A DNA stretch of 64,000 nucleotides, taken from assembly GCA_023389575.1 (NCBI GenBank), contig JAEWEG010000062.1, forward strand, positions 19,893 to 83,892, written 5' to 3'. Shown here in pieces: positions 55,402 to 63,128 of the stretch. How positions within the stretch are numbered: position 1 is the first letter of the stretch; each line of letters begins with the position of its first letter. Both the position numbers and the translations under genes were made by a program. Under the pieces are notes generated by a model. The model did no database searches. It was not told the origin of the DNA and saw nothing but the letters and a program-made list of their open reading frames with translations. The stretch comes from Chloroflexota bacterium. Lineage in GTDB: Bacteria; Chloroflexota; Chloroflexia; Thermomicrobiales; UBA6265.

Positions 55402-55779
55402 GTGGCCCGGCCCACCTCCACGCACGCGGTCGGCCAGAACGGCGAGGACGTCGCCAGGGGGTGGTTGGAGGCACGCGGCTACCAGTTCATCGCCCGTAAC
55501 TGGCGCTGCCAGGCCGGGGAACTCGACCTCGTCATGCGGCATCGGAACGTCATCGTGTTCGTGGAAGTAAAGGCGCGTCATGGCTCCGGTGCCGGACGCG
55601 CCAGCGAATCCGTCTCTCGAACCCAGGCCCTCCGGATCCTCAACGCCGGCGAATGGTACATGCAAACGCATCCTGAAACAGAGGGCCTGTTCTGGCGCTG
55701 TGACATCGTCGCCATCACCTGGTATCCGGATGACGCCCCGTCCATCGCCCACTTCGAGAACGCCATCGTTGTCGGCTGA
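55402..55779 (+). CDS. yraN: YraN family (UPF0102) putative endonuclease
   Basis: 125 residues from the GTG at 55402, one base after the rnhB stop. GEDVARGWLEARGYQFIARNWRC and GELDLVMRHRNVIVFVEVKAR form the restriction-endonuclease-like core with the E..D..ExK triad. The rnhB-yraN pair is widespread. Its cellular task is unknown. Confidence 0.88.
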   Translation: MARPTSTHAVGQNGEDVARGWLEARGYQFIARNWRCQAGELDLVMRHRNVIVFVEVKARHGSGAGRASESVSRTQALRILNAGEWYMQTHPETEGLFWRCDIVAITWYPDDAPSIAHFENAIVVG

Positions 55780-55791
55780 TACACTCGGCGA

Positions 55792-56280
55792 ATGAAGAAG
55801 TCCGCGCCGGATTCCGCGTTCATTGAAACCGCACTTCCAGACCCCATCGCCCAGGGCGACGCCGCCGCCAGCCAGGGCGACTGGCCACTCGCCATATCGT
55901 TTTGGGAGAGCGCGCTTCACGGTACGGACCAGGACAAAGCCGCCTCCCGCCTCCGATGGTTCCTGGTTAACAGCGCTGCCCCAGTTTCCCAACCGTCCTT
56001 CCGCAAATCCGTCCTGCTCATTACCATCGCGTGCGCGGTGCTCGGAACCGCCCTCGTCTTCCTCGCCCAAAACGTCTCCGGCACATCCGCCAACGCGCTC
56101 GCCATCGCCGCCTGGGCCTGTTATGTCGCATCCGCCGTTGGCGCGGTCGTCTATGCCTGGCGGACCGGAACTTCTGCCGCCCAACCCCGGCTTGACGCCA
56201 GCGCCCTCCAGCAAGCGCGGGACCGCGCACGCTCGCTGGCCATGGCCACTGAACCTCTCGCCCCAGACGTGCGAAGATAG
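55792..56280 (+). CDS. Membrane protein of unknown function
   Basis: 162 residues. A helical soluble N-terminus (AAASQGDWPLAISFWESALHGTDQDKAASRL, reminiscent of a TPR helix pair) precedes two hydrophobic helices (about 73-93 and 103-122) and a charged tail. The family is not recognised. It lies between yraN (12 bases) and moaB (53 bases). Confidence 0.6.
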   Translation: MKKSAPDSAFIETALPDPIAQGDAAASQGDWPLAISFWESALHGTDQDKAASRLRWFLVNSAAPVSQPSFRKSVLLITIACAVLGTALVFLAQNVSGTSANALAIAAWACYVASAVGAVVYAWRTGTSAAQPRLDASALQQARDRARSLAMATEPLAPDVRR

Positions 56281-56333
56281 GCACCAGACACCACGGAGCC
56301 GCCCCAGCGACTCCCTCGCCCGCGGAGGTTTGC

Positions 56334-56879
56334 ATGCACCCGTTCTCCGACCTCGAGTCACCCGAATTCGGATCCCCTTCAACCGAGGCCCATCGCCAGG
56401 AAGCGCCGCGCACGGTCAACGTGGCGGTCCTCACCATCAGCGATACCCGCACGAAGGACGATGACCGCAGCGGCGAACTCATCCGCCAGAACCTCCTGTG
56501 GCGCGGCCACGAAATCGTCGCCTACGAGATCGTGCCCGACGATCCCGCCCGCATTCGTGACACGCTCACGTCCTGGATCGCCGACGAGCAAGTCGAAGCC
56601 ATCATCACCAATGGTGGCACCGGCATCGCGGGTCGTGACAACACCTTCGACACCATCTCCGCCCTCCTCGAAAAGCGGCTCGACGGCTTCGGCGAAATCT
56701 TCCGCATGCTGTCGTACCAGGAAATCGGCGCGGCCGCCATGCTCTCCCGCGCCATCGCCGGGGTCGCCAGTGGCACCGCCATCTTCAGCACGCCAGGTTC
56801 GTCCAACGCCGTCAAGCTCGCCATGGAAAAGCTGATTGGCCCCGAACTCGGCCACGTCGTCCACGAAATCCGCAAGTAA
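56334..56879 (+). CDS. moaB: Molybdenum cofactor biosynthesis protein MoaB
   Basis: 181 residues with a 25-residue N-terminal extension. TISDTRTKDDDRSGELI, IITNGGTGIAGRDNTFD and FRMLSYQEIGAAAMLSRAIAG are the molybdopterin-binding signatures of MoaB/MogA, which adenylates molybdopterin. moaA lies 5 kb away on the other strand; other moa/moe genes are absent. Confidence 0.92.
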   Translation: MHPFSDLESPEFGSPSTEAHRQEAPRTVNVAVLTISDTRTKDDDRSGELIRQNLLWRGHEIVAYEIVPDDPARIRDTLTSWIADEQVEAIITNGGTGIAGRDNTFDTISALLEKRLDGFGEIFRMLSYQEIGAAAMLSRAIAGVASGTAIFSTPGSSNAVKLAMEKLIGPELGHVVHEIRK

Positions 56880-56927
56880 CCGACTCGTCCCCAGACCGCA
56901 ATCGCCAACAATGGAGAACCAACCCGC

Positions 56928-58238
56928 GTGACTGCTCGCAAACCACAAATCCTCAAGGGCTTCCGGGATTACACCCCCGACCAGATGCGTCTGCGCCTCC
57001 AGGTCATCCAGACCTTCCGTGAGGTCTTCGAGGCGCACGGCTTCGAGCCGCTGGACACCCCGGCTCTGGAGTACATGGAAATCCTCACCGGCAAGGCTGG
57101 CGAGAACGAAAAGCTCATGTACCACTTCCAGGACCAGGGCAACCGCGAGGTGGGGCTTCGCTACGACCTCACCGTGCCGCTCGCCCGCTACATTGCCATG
57201 CACCAGCAGGAGTCCATCCTGCCATTCAAGCGCTATCACATCGCACCGGTCTGGCGCGCCGAGAAGCCACAGCGAGGTCGCTTCCGTGAGTTCTGGCAAT
57301 GCGACGTCGACATCGTTGGCTCTCCATCCATGCTCGCCGACGCCGAAGGCATCGCCGTCCTCACCGAAGCCCTCTCCCGCATCAATCTCGGCAACGCCGT
57401 GGTGCAGGTCAATCACCGCAAACTGCTCGAGGCGCTCGCCCGGTTCGCCGGTGTTTCGTCCGACCTCTCCCCGGTCGTCTTCCGCGCAATCGACAAGCTC
57501 TCCAAGATCGGCCCGGATGGTGTGAAAGCCCAACTTGAGAAAACCGGAGTCTCCAGCGACTCAGCGGCCCGGGTCGTCGAACTCGTTACTCGCACGGGGT
57601 CGAACGCCGAACTGCTCGACGCCGCGGAGCGCGATTTGGCCGCCACTCCCGGGGGCCAGGAAGCCGTCGATGACCTTCGCAAGCTTGTTGGCTATGTCGA
57701 ATCGCTTGATGTCCCGGCCGAGTCGTGGAAGATCGATCTCTCGCTGGCCCGCGGCATCGACTACTACACCGGCCCGGTTTACGAGGCTGTCGTCGAGGAG
57801 CCCAAGATCGGGTCAGTATCCGGAGGTGGGCGCTACGATGGCCTCGTCGGCACGTTCCTTGGCCGCGACATCCCTGCCACCGGCGTCTCGCTTGGCCTCG
57901 AGCGCATCCTCGAAGTTATCCAGGAGTTTGATCTCGTCCCGCGCAAGGCATCGATCGCCGACTTCTTCGTCGCCGCCTTCCCCGATACCCTCCGCGAAAG
58001 CGCCCGCGTCGCCAGCGAACTGCGGAGCGCCGGCATCAACACGGACCTGTCGATGCTCACCAATCGCGGGCTCGGCGACCAGATGAAGTACGGCGCTCGC
58101 CGCGGGATTCCCTACGCCATCATCGCTGGCTCCGATGAGGTCAACCGCGACGTCGTTCTCATCCGCGACCTCGCCACCGGCCAGCAGGAGGAGATCCCCC
58201 GAGCCGAACTGGTTTCCCAGGCTCGTGCTCGCCTGTAA
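56928..58238 (+). CDS. hisS: Histidyl-tRNA synthetase
   Basis: 436-residue class II synthetase from a GTG. Motif 1 region LKGFRDYTPDQM, motif 2 FKRYHIAPVWRAEKPQRGRFREF, the His-specific ARGIDYYTGPVYE and motif 3 GVSLGLERI are present, with a C-terminal anticodon domain. Length is normal. aspS, the common neighbour, is not here. Confidence 0.95.
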   Translation: MTARKPQILKGFRDYTPDQMRLRLQVIQTFREVFEAHGFEPLDTPALEYMEILTGKAGENEKLMYHFQDQGNREVGLRYDLTVPLARYIAMHQQESILPFKRYHIAPVWRAEKPQRGRFREFWQCDVDIVGSPSMLADAEGIAVLTEALSRINLGNAVVQVNHRKLLEALARFAGVSSDLSPVVFRAIDKLSKIGPDGVKAQLEKTGVSSDSAARVVELVTRTGSNAELLDAAERDLAATPGGQEAVDDLRKLVGYVESLDVPAESWKIDLSLARGIDYYTGPVYEAVVEEPKIGSVSGGGRYDGLVGTFLGRDIPATGVSLGLERILEVIQEFDLVPRKASIADFFVAAFPDTLRESARVASELRSAGINTDLSMLTNRGLGDQMKYGARRGIPYAIIAGSDEVNRDVVLIRDLATGQQEEIPRAELVSQARARL

Positions 58239-58508
58239 CCGGCTTATTGGACGCTGATAAAGCGCCACCAGTTTAGAAGTGGTGGACCGCGGCCTGTCCA
58301 GAGCGCAGGGCGGGATGATCCCTGGGCGCTCCTTCTCACGCATCTCCACCATTCGCGAACCCACGAAACTCGTTGCGGAGGTTGTCCTTCCTTGGTCATC
58401 ATCGCTGGCGCCTGACCGCATGGATGGAGAAGCCACAAACCGGATTTCCGGATAGGATAGGTTTCACGAGTCGGCCCGCCATGGGCGTTGATCAATGCAG
58501 GAGCAACC
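58239..58508. other. Intergenic region with hairpins and a GTCATCC-type repeat fragment
   Basis: 270 bases. CCACCA/TGGTGG (58265-58270, 58280-58285) forms a hairpin just after hisS. From 58297, CCAGAGCGCAGGGCG and GATCCCTGG resemble the element at 60498-60604 (CCAGAGCGGAGCG, GATCCATGG), and GAGCGCAGGG can pair with CCCTGGGCGCTC. No gene is seen. Confidence 0.5.
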
Positions 58509-59219
58509 ATGTCTTCGGAGATCACCAACGAACCCGAGCACCAGACATTCATGTGGGTCGTCGCCCACCCCGATGACCTGGAGTTCGGCTCCGGCGGTAC
58601 CGTCGCCAAGTTCGCCCGCGAGGGCAAGCGCACCATCCTCGTCCAGGTCACATCCGGCGACCGTGGAACCCAAAACCTCGAGTTCACCCCCGACACGCTT
58701 TCCTCCGCCCGTGAGGACGAGGAGCGTGAAGCGGCGAAGCGCCTCGGCATCTCCGAGGTCGTCTTCCTGCGCGAACCAGATGGCGCCGTCGTGCCCGACC
58801 TCGCCCTCCGCGAGCGCATCACCCGCCAGATCCGTACCTTCAAGCCGGATGTCATCATCACCCACGACCCGTTCCGGCCCTACGCCCTCCATCCCGACCA
58901 CCGCGCCGTCGGCATGGGCACCCACGATGCCGTTTACCCCGCCGCCCGCGACCCGCTCTACTACCCCGAGCATCGCGAAGCCGGCCTGGAAGCCCACAAG
59001 ACCGCCGAGATCTGGTATTTCGGCTCGGAGCAGCCCGATCTCTTCATCGACATCACCGACACCTTCCCCACGAAGATTGAAGCCCTCCGCGCCCACTTCA
59101 CGCAGGTCGGCGAGGCCGAGGAGCTTGAGGAGCGTCTCCGCGAGCGTTCCGCCGAACTGGCGAAGGATCAGCCGTTCGAACTTGCCGAGGCCTTCAAGGT
59201 CATCAAGATGCGACGTTAG
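58509..59219 (+). CDS. PIG-L family N-acetylglucosamine deacetylase-like protein
   Basis: 236 residues from the ATG at 58509 with GGAG seven bases before. The full catalytic motif VAHPDDLEFGSGG (His, general-base Asp, zinc Asp) and the ALHPDHRAVG second motif are intact, unlike the paralogue at 32539. It probably removes an acetyl group from an amino sugar; MshB- or BshB-like roles are possible but unproved. galK follows after six bases, suggesting a sugar-linked operon. Confidence 0.88.
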   Translation: MSSEITNEPEHQTFMWVVAHPDDLEFGSGGTVAKFAREGKRTILVQVTSGDRGTQNLEFTPDTLSSAREDEEREAAKRLGISEVVFLREPDGAVVPDLALRERITRQIRTFKPDVIITHDPFRPYALHPDHRAVGMGTHDAVYPAARDPLYYPEHREAGLEAHKTAEIWYFGSEQPDLFIDITDTFPTKIEALRAHFTQVGEAEELEERLRERSAELAKDQPFELAEAFKVIKMRR

Positions 59220-59225
59220 GAATCC

Positions 59226-60431
59226 ATGACCCACACCCCGCCCAGCCAGCGAGCGCTCGACGCCGGACAACGATCGTATGGGAGCGCCTGGCGCCCAACC
59301 CGGCTGGCGACCGCACCCGGTCGCCTCGAACTCCTCGGGAACCATGTCGACTACAACGGTGGCCTTGTGCTCGCGGGTGCCATCGACCAGTCAGTGGCCA
59401 TCTCGATCTCCGACTCGGGAACCGCCGGCCGCATCGACCTGCTCGCCATCGACGTATCGCCCGAAATTGACCAGATCCTGGTCGAGGAAACGCGCGATTG
59501 GCGAAACACCTCCGGACACACCGGTCCCGGCGAATACACCCGTGGCGTGGTGGCGTCGCTCCTGGACCGGAACATCGCCGTCCGATCGGGTCTCCAGCTC
59601 GCCATCGCCGGGAACGTGCCATTGGGCTTCGGCATGAGCTCGTCGGCCGCGTTGTGCGTGTCGCTGGTCCTCGCACTGGCCGACGAAACGCTCGACCAGG
59701 TCACCATCGTCGATGTCGCGCGCCAGGCCGAGCATCGCAGCGGCAGCCCGGTCGGCGCGATGGATCAAACCGCCTCCGTCGCCGGAGGCGTCATCCTTTT
59801 TGACGGCCGGGACACCAGCTTCACCGCCATGCGGCCCCGGCTCGATCCCTACGTCTTCGTGGTCGCCGATTCCGGCATCACTCACGCGCTTGGGCAGTCG
59901 TCCTATCCGGTCCGAGTCCAGGAGTCTGATACCGCCCTCCAAGCCGTCCGCGCGCTGCTTGATCAGCCACCCGGCTCGCTCGGCGAGCTCTTGCCCGAAA
60001 CCTGGGAATCCATCCGCCCGGACTTCCTGGCCGCCAACGACGCCACCCTCACCGCCCGCGTCGACCACGTCGTCGGCGAAATCGCCCGCGTCCGCCAGGG
60101 TGTCGATGCGGTGACCGCCGCCTCGTGGGAAGCCTTCGGCGAGCTCATGACCGGCAGCGGCCGTTCCTCGGACGTGAACTACCAGATCAGTCACCCGGTG
60201 GTGGAAGAACTGGTCACGACACTCCTCAACCAGGATGGCGTGCTTGGCGCGCGCATGATGGGCGGTGGCGAAGGTGGTCCCGCGCTCGCCCTCGTCCATC
60301 GCGACGCCGTCGACGATATCCGCGCGCATCTCGCCCGCGATTTCTTCACCCGCCATCCATCGAAGCTCACCGGCGATCGCTTCCAGGTCGCCGCCTTCGG
60401 CCCCGGCGCGACCACTACCGCGCTCACCTGA
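59226..60431 (+). CDS. galK: Galactokinase (GHMP kinase)
   Basis: 401 residues. GHMP motifs are in order: ATAPGRLELLGNHVDYNGG near residue 30, PLGFGMSSSAALCVSL near 130 and ARMMGGGEGGPALAL near 340. In typical GalK the first motif reads GEHTDYNGG; here Asn replaces the Glu that contacts the sugar, so another hexose or amino sugar is possible. It is six bases after the PIG-L gene, and no galT or galE is present. Confidence 0.82.
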   Translation: MTHTPPSQRALDAGQRSYGSAWRPTRLATAPGRLELLGNHVDYNGGLVLAGAIDQSVAISISDSGTAGRIDLLAIDVSPEIDQILVEETRDWRNTSGHTGPGEYTRGVVASLLDRNIAVRSGLQLAIAGNVPLGFGMSSSAALCVSLVLALADETLDQVTIVDVARQAEHRSGSPVGAMDQTASVAGGVILFDGRDTSFTAMRPRLDPYVFVVADSGITHALGQSSYPVRVQESDTALQAVRALLDQPPGSLGELLPETWESIRPDFLAANDATLTARVDHVVGEIARVRQGVDAVTAASWEAFGELMTGSGRSSDVNYQISHPVVEELVTTLLNQDGVLGARMMGGGEGGPALALVHRDAVDDIRAHLARDFFTRHPSKLTGDRFQVAAFGPGATTTALT

Positions 60432-60497
60432 CCACTCGCCGCGGTTTTCCATGGTCGGGCCATCTCATGGAGGGTTTCATCATCACCATGAGATGTC

Positions 60498-60604
60498 GTC
60501 ATCCAGAGCGGAGCGATGGATCCATGGACGAAGTCCTTCCGCCGTCAGGCGGACCTCCATGCGCAAACCATTTCACCTCTCGTATCGCCCCTGGTGGAGA
60601 TGAC
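60498..60604. repeat. GTCATCC-type dispersed repeat-like element
   Basis: Begins GTCATCCAGAGCGGAGCG and ends GGAGATGAC, so the ends are inverted (GTCATC with GATGAC), with a small CCGCC/GGCGG hairpin inside. The start resembles the 'GTCATnCTGAGCGAAGCG' dispersed repeats known from many genomes. A fragment of the same kind lies at 58297. Confidence 0.5.
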
Positions 60605-60616
60605 CTGGGATCCGCT

Positions 60617-60660
60617 TGAATGTACGGAGCTACGGCCCGCGCCAGCGGGTCTGTAGCTCC
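60617..60660. repeat. REP-like structured hairpin, copy 2
   Basis: GAATGTACGG as in copy 1 at 28881. Outer 8-bp stem GGAGCTAC/GTAGCTCC (60626-60633 with 60653-60660), conserved GG and TCT bulges, inner 5-bp stem CCCGC/GCGGG with a GCCA loop. Three pairs differ from copy 1 and all remain paired. It lies in the convergent gap between galK and the dehydrogenase. Confidence 0.8.
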
Positions 60661-60696
60661 TGAACTCCTCGCGAACCTGCTTCCACGCCCCGTCGA

Positions 60697-61677
60697 TCAA
60701 TACCCTCGTGTCACGTCCACCTCGTTGATCAGTGGTCGCCCATCCTGGTAACGCGCGATGTTCTCCCCGAACAACTCGATGAGCCGCTTCCGGAACATTG
60801 GGGTCGCCCCCGCAGTGTGAGCGGTCAGGAACACGTTCGGCGCATCCCACAGCGGATGTCCCTGTGGCAGCGGCTCCGGATCGGTCACATCGAGTCCCGC
60901 TCCGGCCAGGTGCCCGGACTTGAGCGCCGCGATCAGGTCGTCCTGCACCACGCTCGTCCCCCGGCCGACGTTGTAGAAGTACGCCCCTTCTCGGAACCTG
61001 GCGAACCGATCCGCGTTGAACAGGTTGCGCGTCTCCGGCGTATGCGGAACCGAACTGACGACGTGGTGCCCCTCGCCCAGGACCGAGTCCAGGTCATCGA
61101 TGCCAACCACCTCATCGAAATACTGGATCGCTTCCCCATTCGGACGCGAACGTCGGACGCCAATCCTCCGCACGCCAAACGCTTCCAGCCGCCTGGCCGT
61201 CGCGATCGCGATGTCTCCCATCCCCACCAGCACCGCTGTCTGGCCTCCAAGCTCGAACACGGTCTCCGTGCCCACGCCGCTTTTCCAGTCCTGCCGGCGT
61301 TGTGCATCCCTCAGGGTCGGAAAGTTGCGAGCGAACCCCAACATCATCCCGATCACGTGCTCGGCCATGTTCTCCGACATGACCCCGCTGCCGTTCGTCA
61401 GCAGCATGCCCTCCCGCACGATCCCGCCTTCGATGAACCGCTCCACGCCAGCACCCTGGCTCTGAATCCATTGCAGGTTCGTCGCCTTGTCCTTGAACAG
61501 CGCCGGATCGATCCAGCCCATCCCGGCCGCATCCGCCTGCTCGATCACGTCTCCCAGGCCGTTCGCGTCGACGCTGTCGAACACGATCTCCGGAAACCGC
61601 TCGCGCAGCACGTCAAGCTCTGACGAATCCTGCCCAAAGGCGACCGCGATTCTCCTGAGTGGGCGACGATTGACCAT
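60697..61677 (-). CDS. D-2-hydroxyacid dehydrogenase
   Basis: 326 residues from the ATG at 61677 with AGGGAGA upstream; a longer frame upstream is not supported. The NAD motif VLVGMGDIAIATARRLEAF, the RGTSVVQDDLIAALKSGHLAGAGLDV segment and the catalytic His in LTAHTAG near residue 285 mark this family. It may reduce glyoxylate, hydroxypyruvate or a similar 2-oxoacid. There is no ACT domain, so it is not the usual SerA. Confidence 0.85.
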   Translation of the reverse strand: MVNRRPLRRIAVAFGQDSSELDVLRERFPEIVFDSVDANGLGDVIEQADAAGMGWIDPALFKDKATNLQWIQSQGAGVERFIEGGIVREGMLLTNGSGVMSENMAEHVIGMMLGFARNFPTLRDAQRRQDWKSGVGTETVFELGGQTAVLVGMGDIAIATARRLEAFGVRRIGVRRSRPNGEAIQYFDEVVGIDDLDSVLGEGHHVVSSVPHTPETRNLFNADRFARFREGAYFYNVGRGTSVVQDDLIAALKSGHLAGAGLDVTDPEPLPQGHPLWDAPNVFLTAHTAGATPMFRKRLIELFGENIARYQDGRPLINEVDVTRGY

Positions 61678-61919
61678 GGAATTCTCCCTGGAATGACCGC
61701 TCGAACCGCCATTGTTGGCGGTTACACGTCCGTCAACCAGCATACCAATCAACACACGTCCGCACGGCCCCAAATGTGGGGAGCCACGCTCCACGCCGGC
61801 AAATCTGAGGCCCCTTCCGCCCGGTCGTGCTCCGCAACCAAAACGGGGATCGACCCCCTGGACCAATCCCCTGGCGGAATGCTTCAGTTGTCTCGTCGGC
61901 CCGTGTCGAGCGTCGGCCA
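61678..61919. other. Intergenic region between moaA and the dehydrogenase gene
   Basis: 242 bases. On the minus strand GGGG-TCGAT-CCCC followed by GTTTT (about 61842-61856) may end the moaA transcript, and an AACCGCC/GGCGGTT inverted repeat (61704-61723) lies just before the dehydrogenase start. No gene is seen. Confidence 0.4.
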
Positions 61920-62945
61920 CTACCCGCCGATCTGCGACATCCCGCGAATGGTATGAACGTCACCTTCGGCCACGCGGTGTCCCCACGGCTTGTACCACAC
62001 ACCGCCGCGAATCCGCTGCAGGATGTCGTCGTCGCTGGCACCAGACCGCATCATGTCGCGGATGTTGACCTCGTCCGGTCGCAGCAGGCACAGCCGGAGG
62101 TTGCCATCCGCCGTCAGGCGCACGCGGTTGCAGCTTTCGCAGAACGGCTCCGAAATCGGCGAGATGAACCCGATCGTGCCCTGGGCGCCCTTGATCTTCC
62201 ACGTCCGCGCCGGGTCGGAGGGATCAGCCTGGATCGGCTCCAATGGCCCGAACGTCTCTTCCAGCCGCTGCTGGGTCTCGGCGGAGGTCACCAACCCCTC
62301 GTCGTAGACAAGGCCCACGCCTTCCATCGGCATGATTTCGAGGAACCGCACCTGCCACGGCCGATCGATCGTCAGGCTCGCCATCTCGGCCACCTGCGTC
62401 TCGTTCTGGCCGCGCAACACCACCGTGTTCAGCTTGATCGGCGTCAGCCCAACCTCGTCCGCGGCCTGGATTCCCTGCCACACCAGGTCGAATCTGCCGC
62501 CCCGGGTCATCGACTTGAACCGCACCGGGTCCATCGTATCGATGCTGACGTTGATCCGGTCGAGCCCCGCCGCTTTCAGGTCCGCCGCCATCCGGCCAAG
62601 CAGCAGCGCGTTTGTCGTCATCGACAACTCGCGGATGCCCGGGAACGATTTCATCTCCCGCACCAGGTCCACCAGGTGCGGTCGGATCGTCGGCTCGCCG
62701 CCAGTGAGACGCAACTTGGTGAAGCCAAGCTCGGCGCACAGACCCACCACCCGGATGAGTTCGTCATCCGTGAGCATCTCATCGCGCGGCTGGAACTTCA
62801 TGCCCATCTCGGGCATGCAGTACACACACCGGAAGTTGCAGCGATCCGTCAGCGATATCCGCAGGTAGTTCATCCTGCGCCCAAACTGGTCCCGCACGCC
62901 CTTCGCGGCGACTGGGTCGGTAATGAGGCGAACCGCGGATTCCAT
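61920..62945 (-). CDS. moaA: GTP 3',8-cyclase MoaA
   Basis: 341 residues from the ATG at 62945 (AGGGATC seven bases before). This radical SAM enzyme starts molybdopterin synthesis from GTP with MoaC. The SAM cluster motif CNFRCVYC is near residue 36; the second cluster Cys are in EPFCESCNRVRLTADGNLRLC; the C-terminal Gly-Gly (SQIGG) that is needed for function is present. It has its own promoter at 63032-63060. Confidence 0.95.
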   Translation of the reverse strand: MESAVRLITDPVAAKGVRDQFGRRMNYLRISLTDRCNFRCVYCMPEMGMKFQPRDEMLTDDELIRVVGLCAELGFTKLRLTGGEPTIRPHLVDLVREMKSFPGIRELSMTTNALLLGRMAADLKAAGLDRINVSIDTMDPVRFKSMTRGGRFDLVWQGIQAADEVGLTPIKLNTVVLRGQNETQVAEMASLTIDRPWQVRFLEIMPMEGVGLVYDEGLVTSAETQQRLEETFGPLEPIQADPSDPARTWKIKGAQGTIGFISPISEPFCESCNRVRLTADGNLRLCLLRPDEVNIRDMMRSGASDDDILQRIRGGVWYKPWGHRVAEGDVHTIRGMSQIGG

Positions 62946-63031
62946 GGTTGATCCCTTGGCTGAAGAGAAGCGTAGCAACCGCACTCGGGAGGAAACAGCA
63001 ATAGTCAGATGCTGAGTACGGTAATGCTCAT

Positions 63032-63060
63032 ACCTTAACAGCCTCTACCCCAGCGGTCAA
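63032..63060 (-). promoter_or_regulatory. Sigma-70-type promoter of moaA
   Basis: Minus-strand -35 TTGACC (63060-63055), 17-base spacer, -10 TAAGGT (63037-63032). The leader to the moaA ATG is about 80 bases; no molybdenum-cofactor riboswitch core is visible in it. Confidence 0.65.
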
Positions 63061-63128
63061 TCCGCCAGGGTCGAACGTACGGTCCTGGTGGTCCGGTTTC
63101 AACTCCACCGAGCCGAGAGACACTGGCA

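Noticed and set aside
58265..58325. T-box-like motif: GGTGGACCGCGG after a hairpin, followed by a terminator-like stem
   Set aside because: The T-box core normally has one more base between TGG and ACC, there is no room for stem I after hisS, and the gene downstream is a deacetylase. The motif overlaps a repeat-like element instead.
62946..63031. Possible molybdenum-cofactor riboswitch in the moaA leader
   Set aside because: The leader is about 80 bases and lacks the conserved motif cores.
63072..63085. Second SOS-box-like site CGAACGTACGGTCC
   Set aside because: One mismatch in the GTTY half, and it lies upstream of the moaA promoter with no link to DNA repair. Likely chance.
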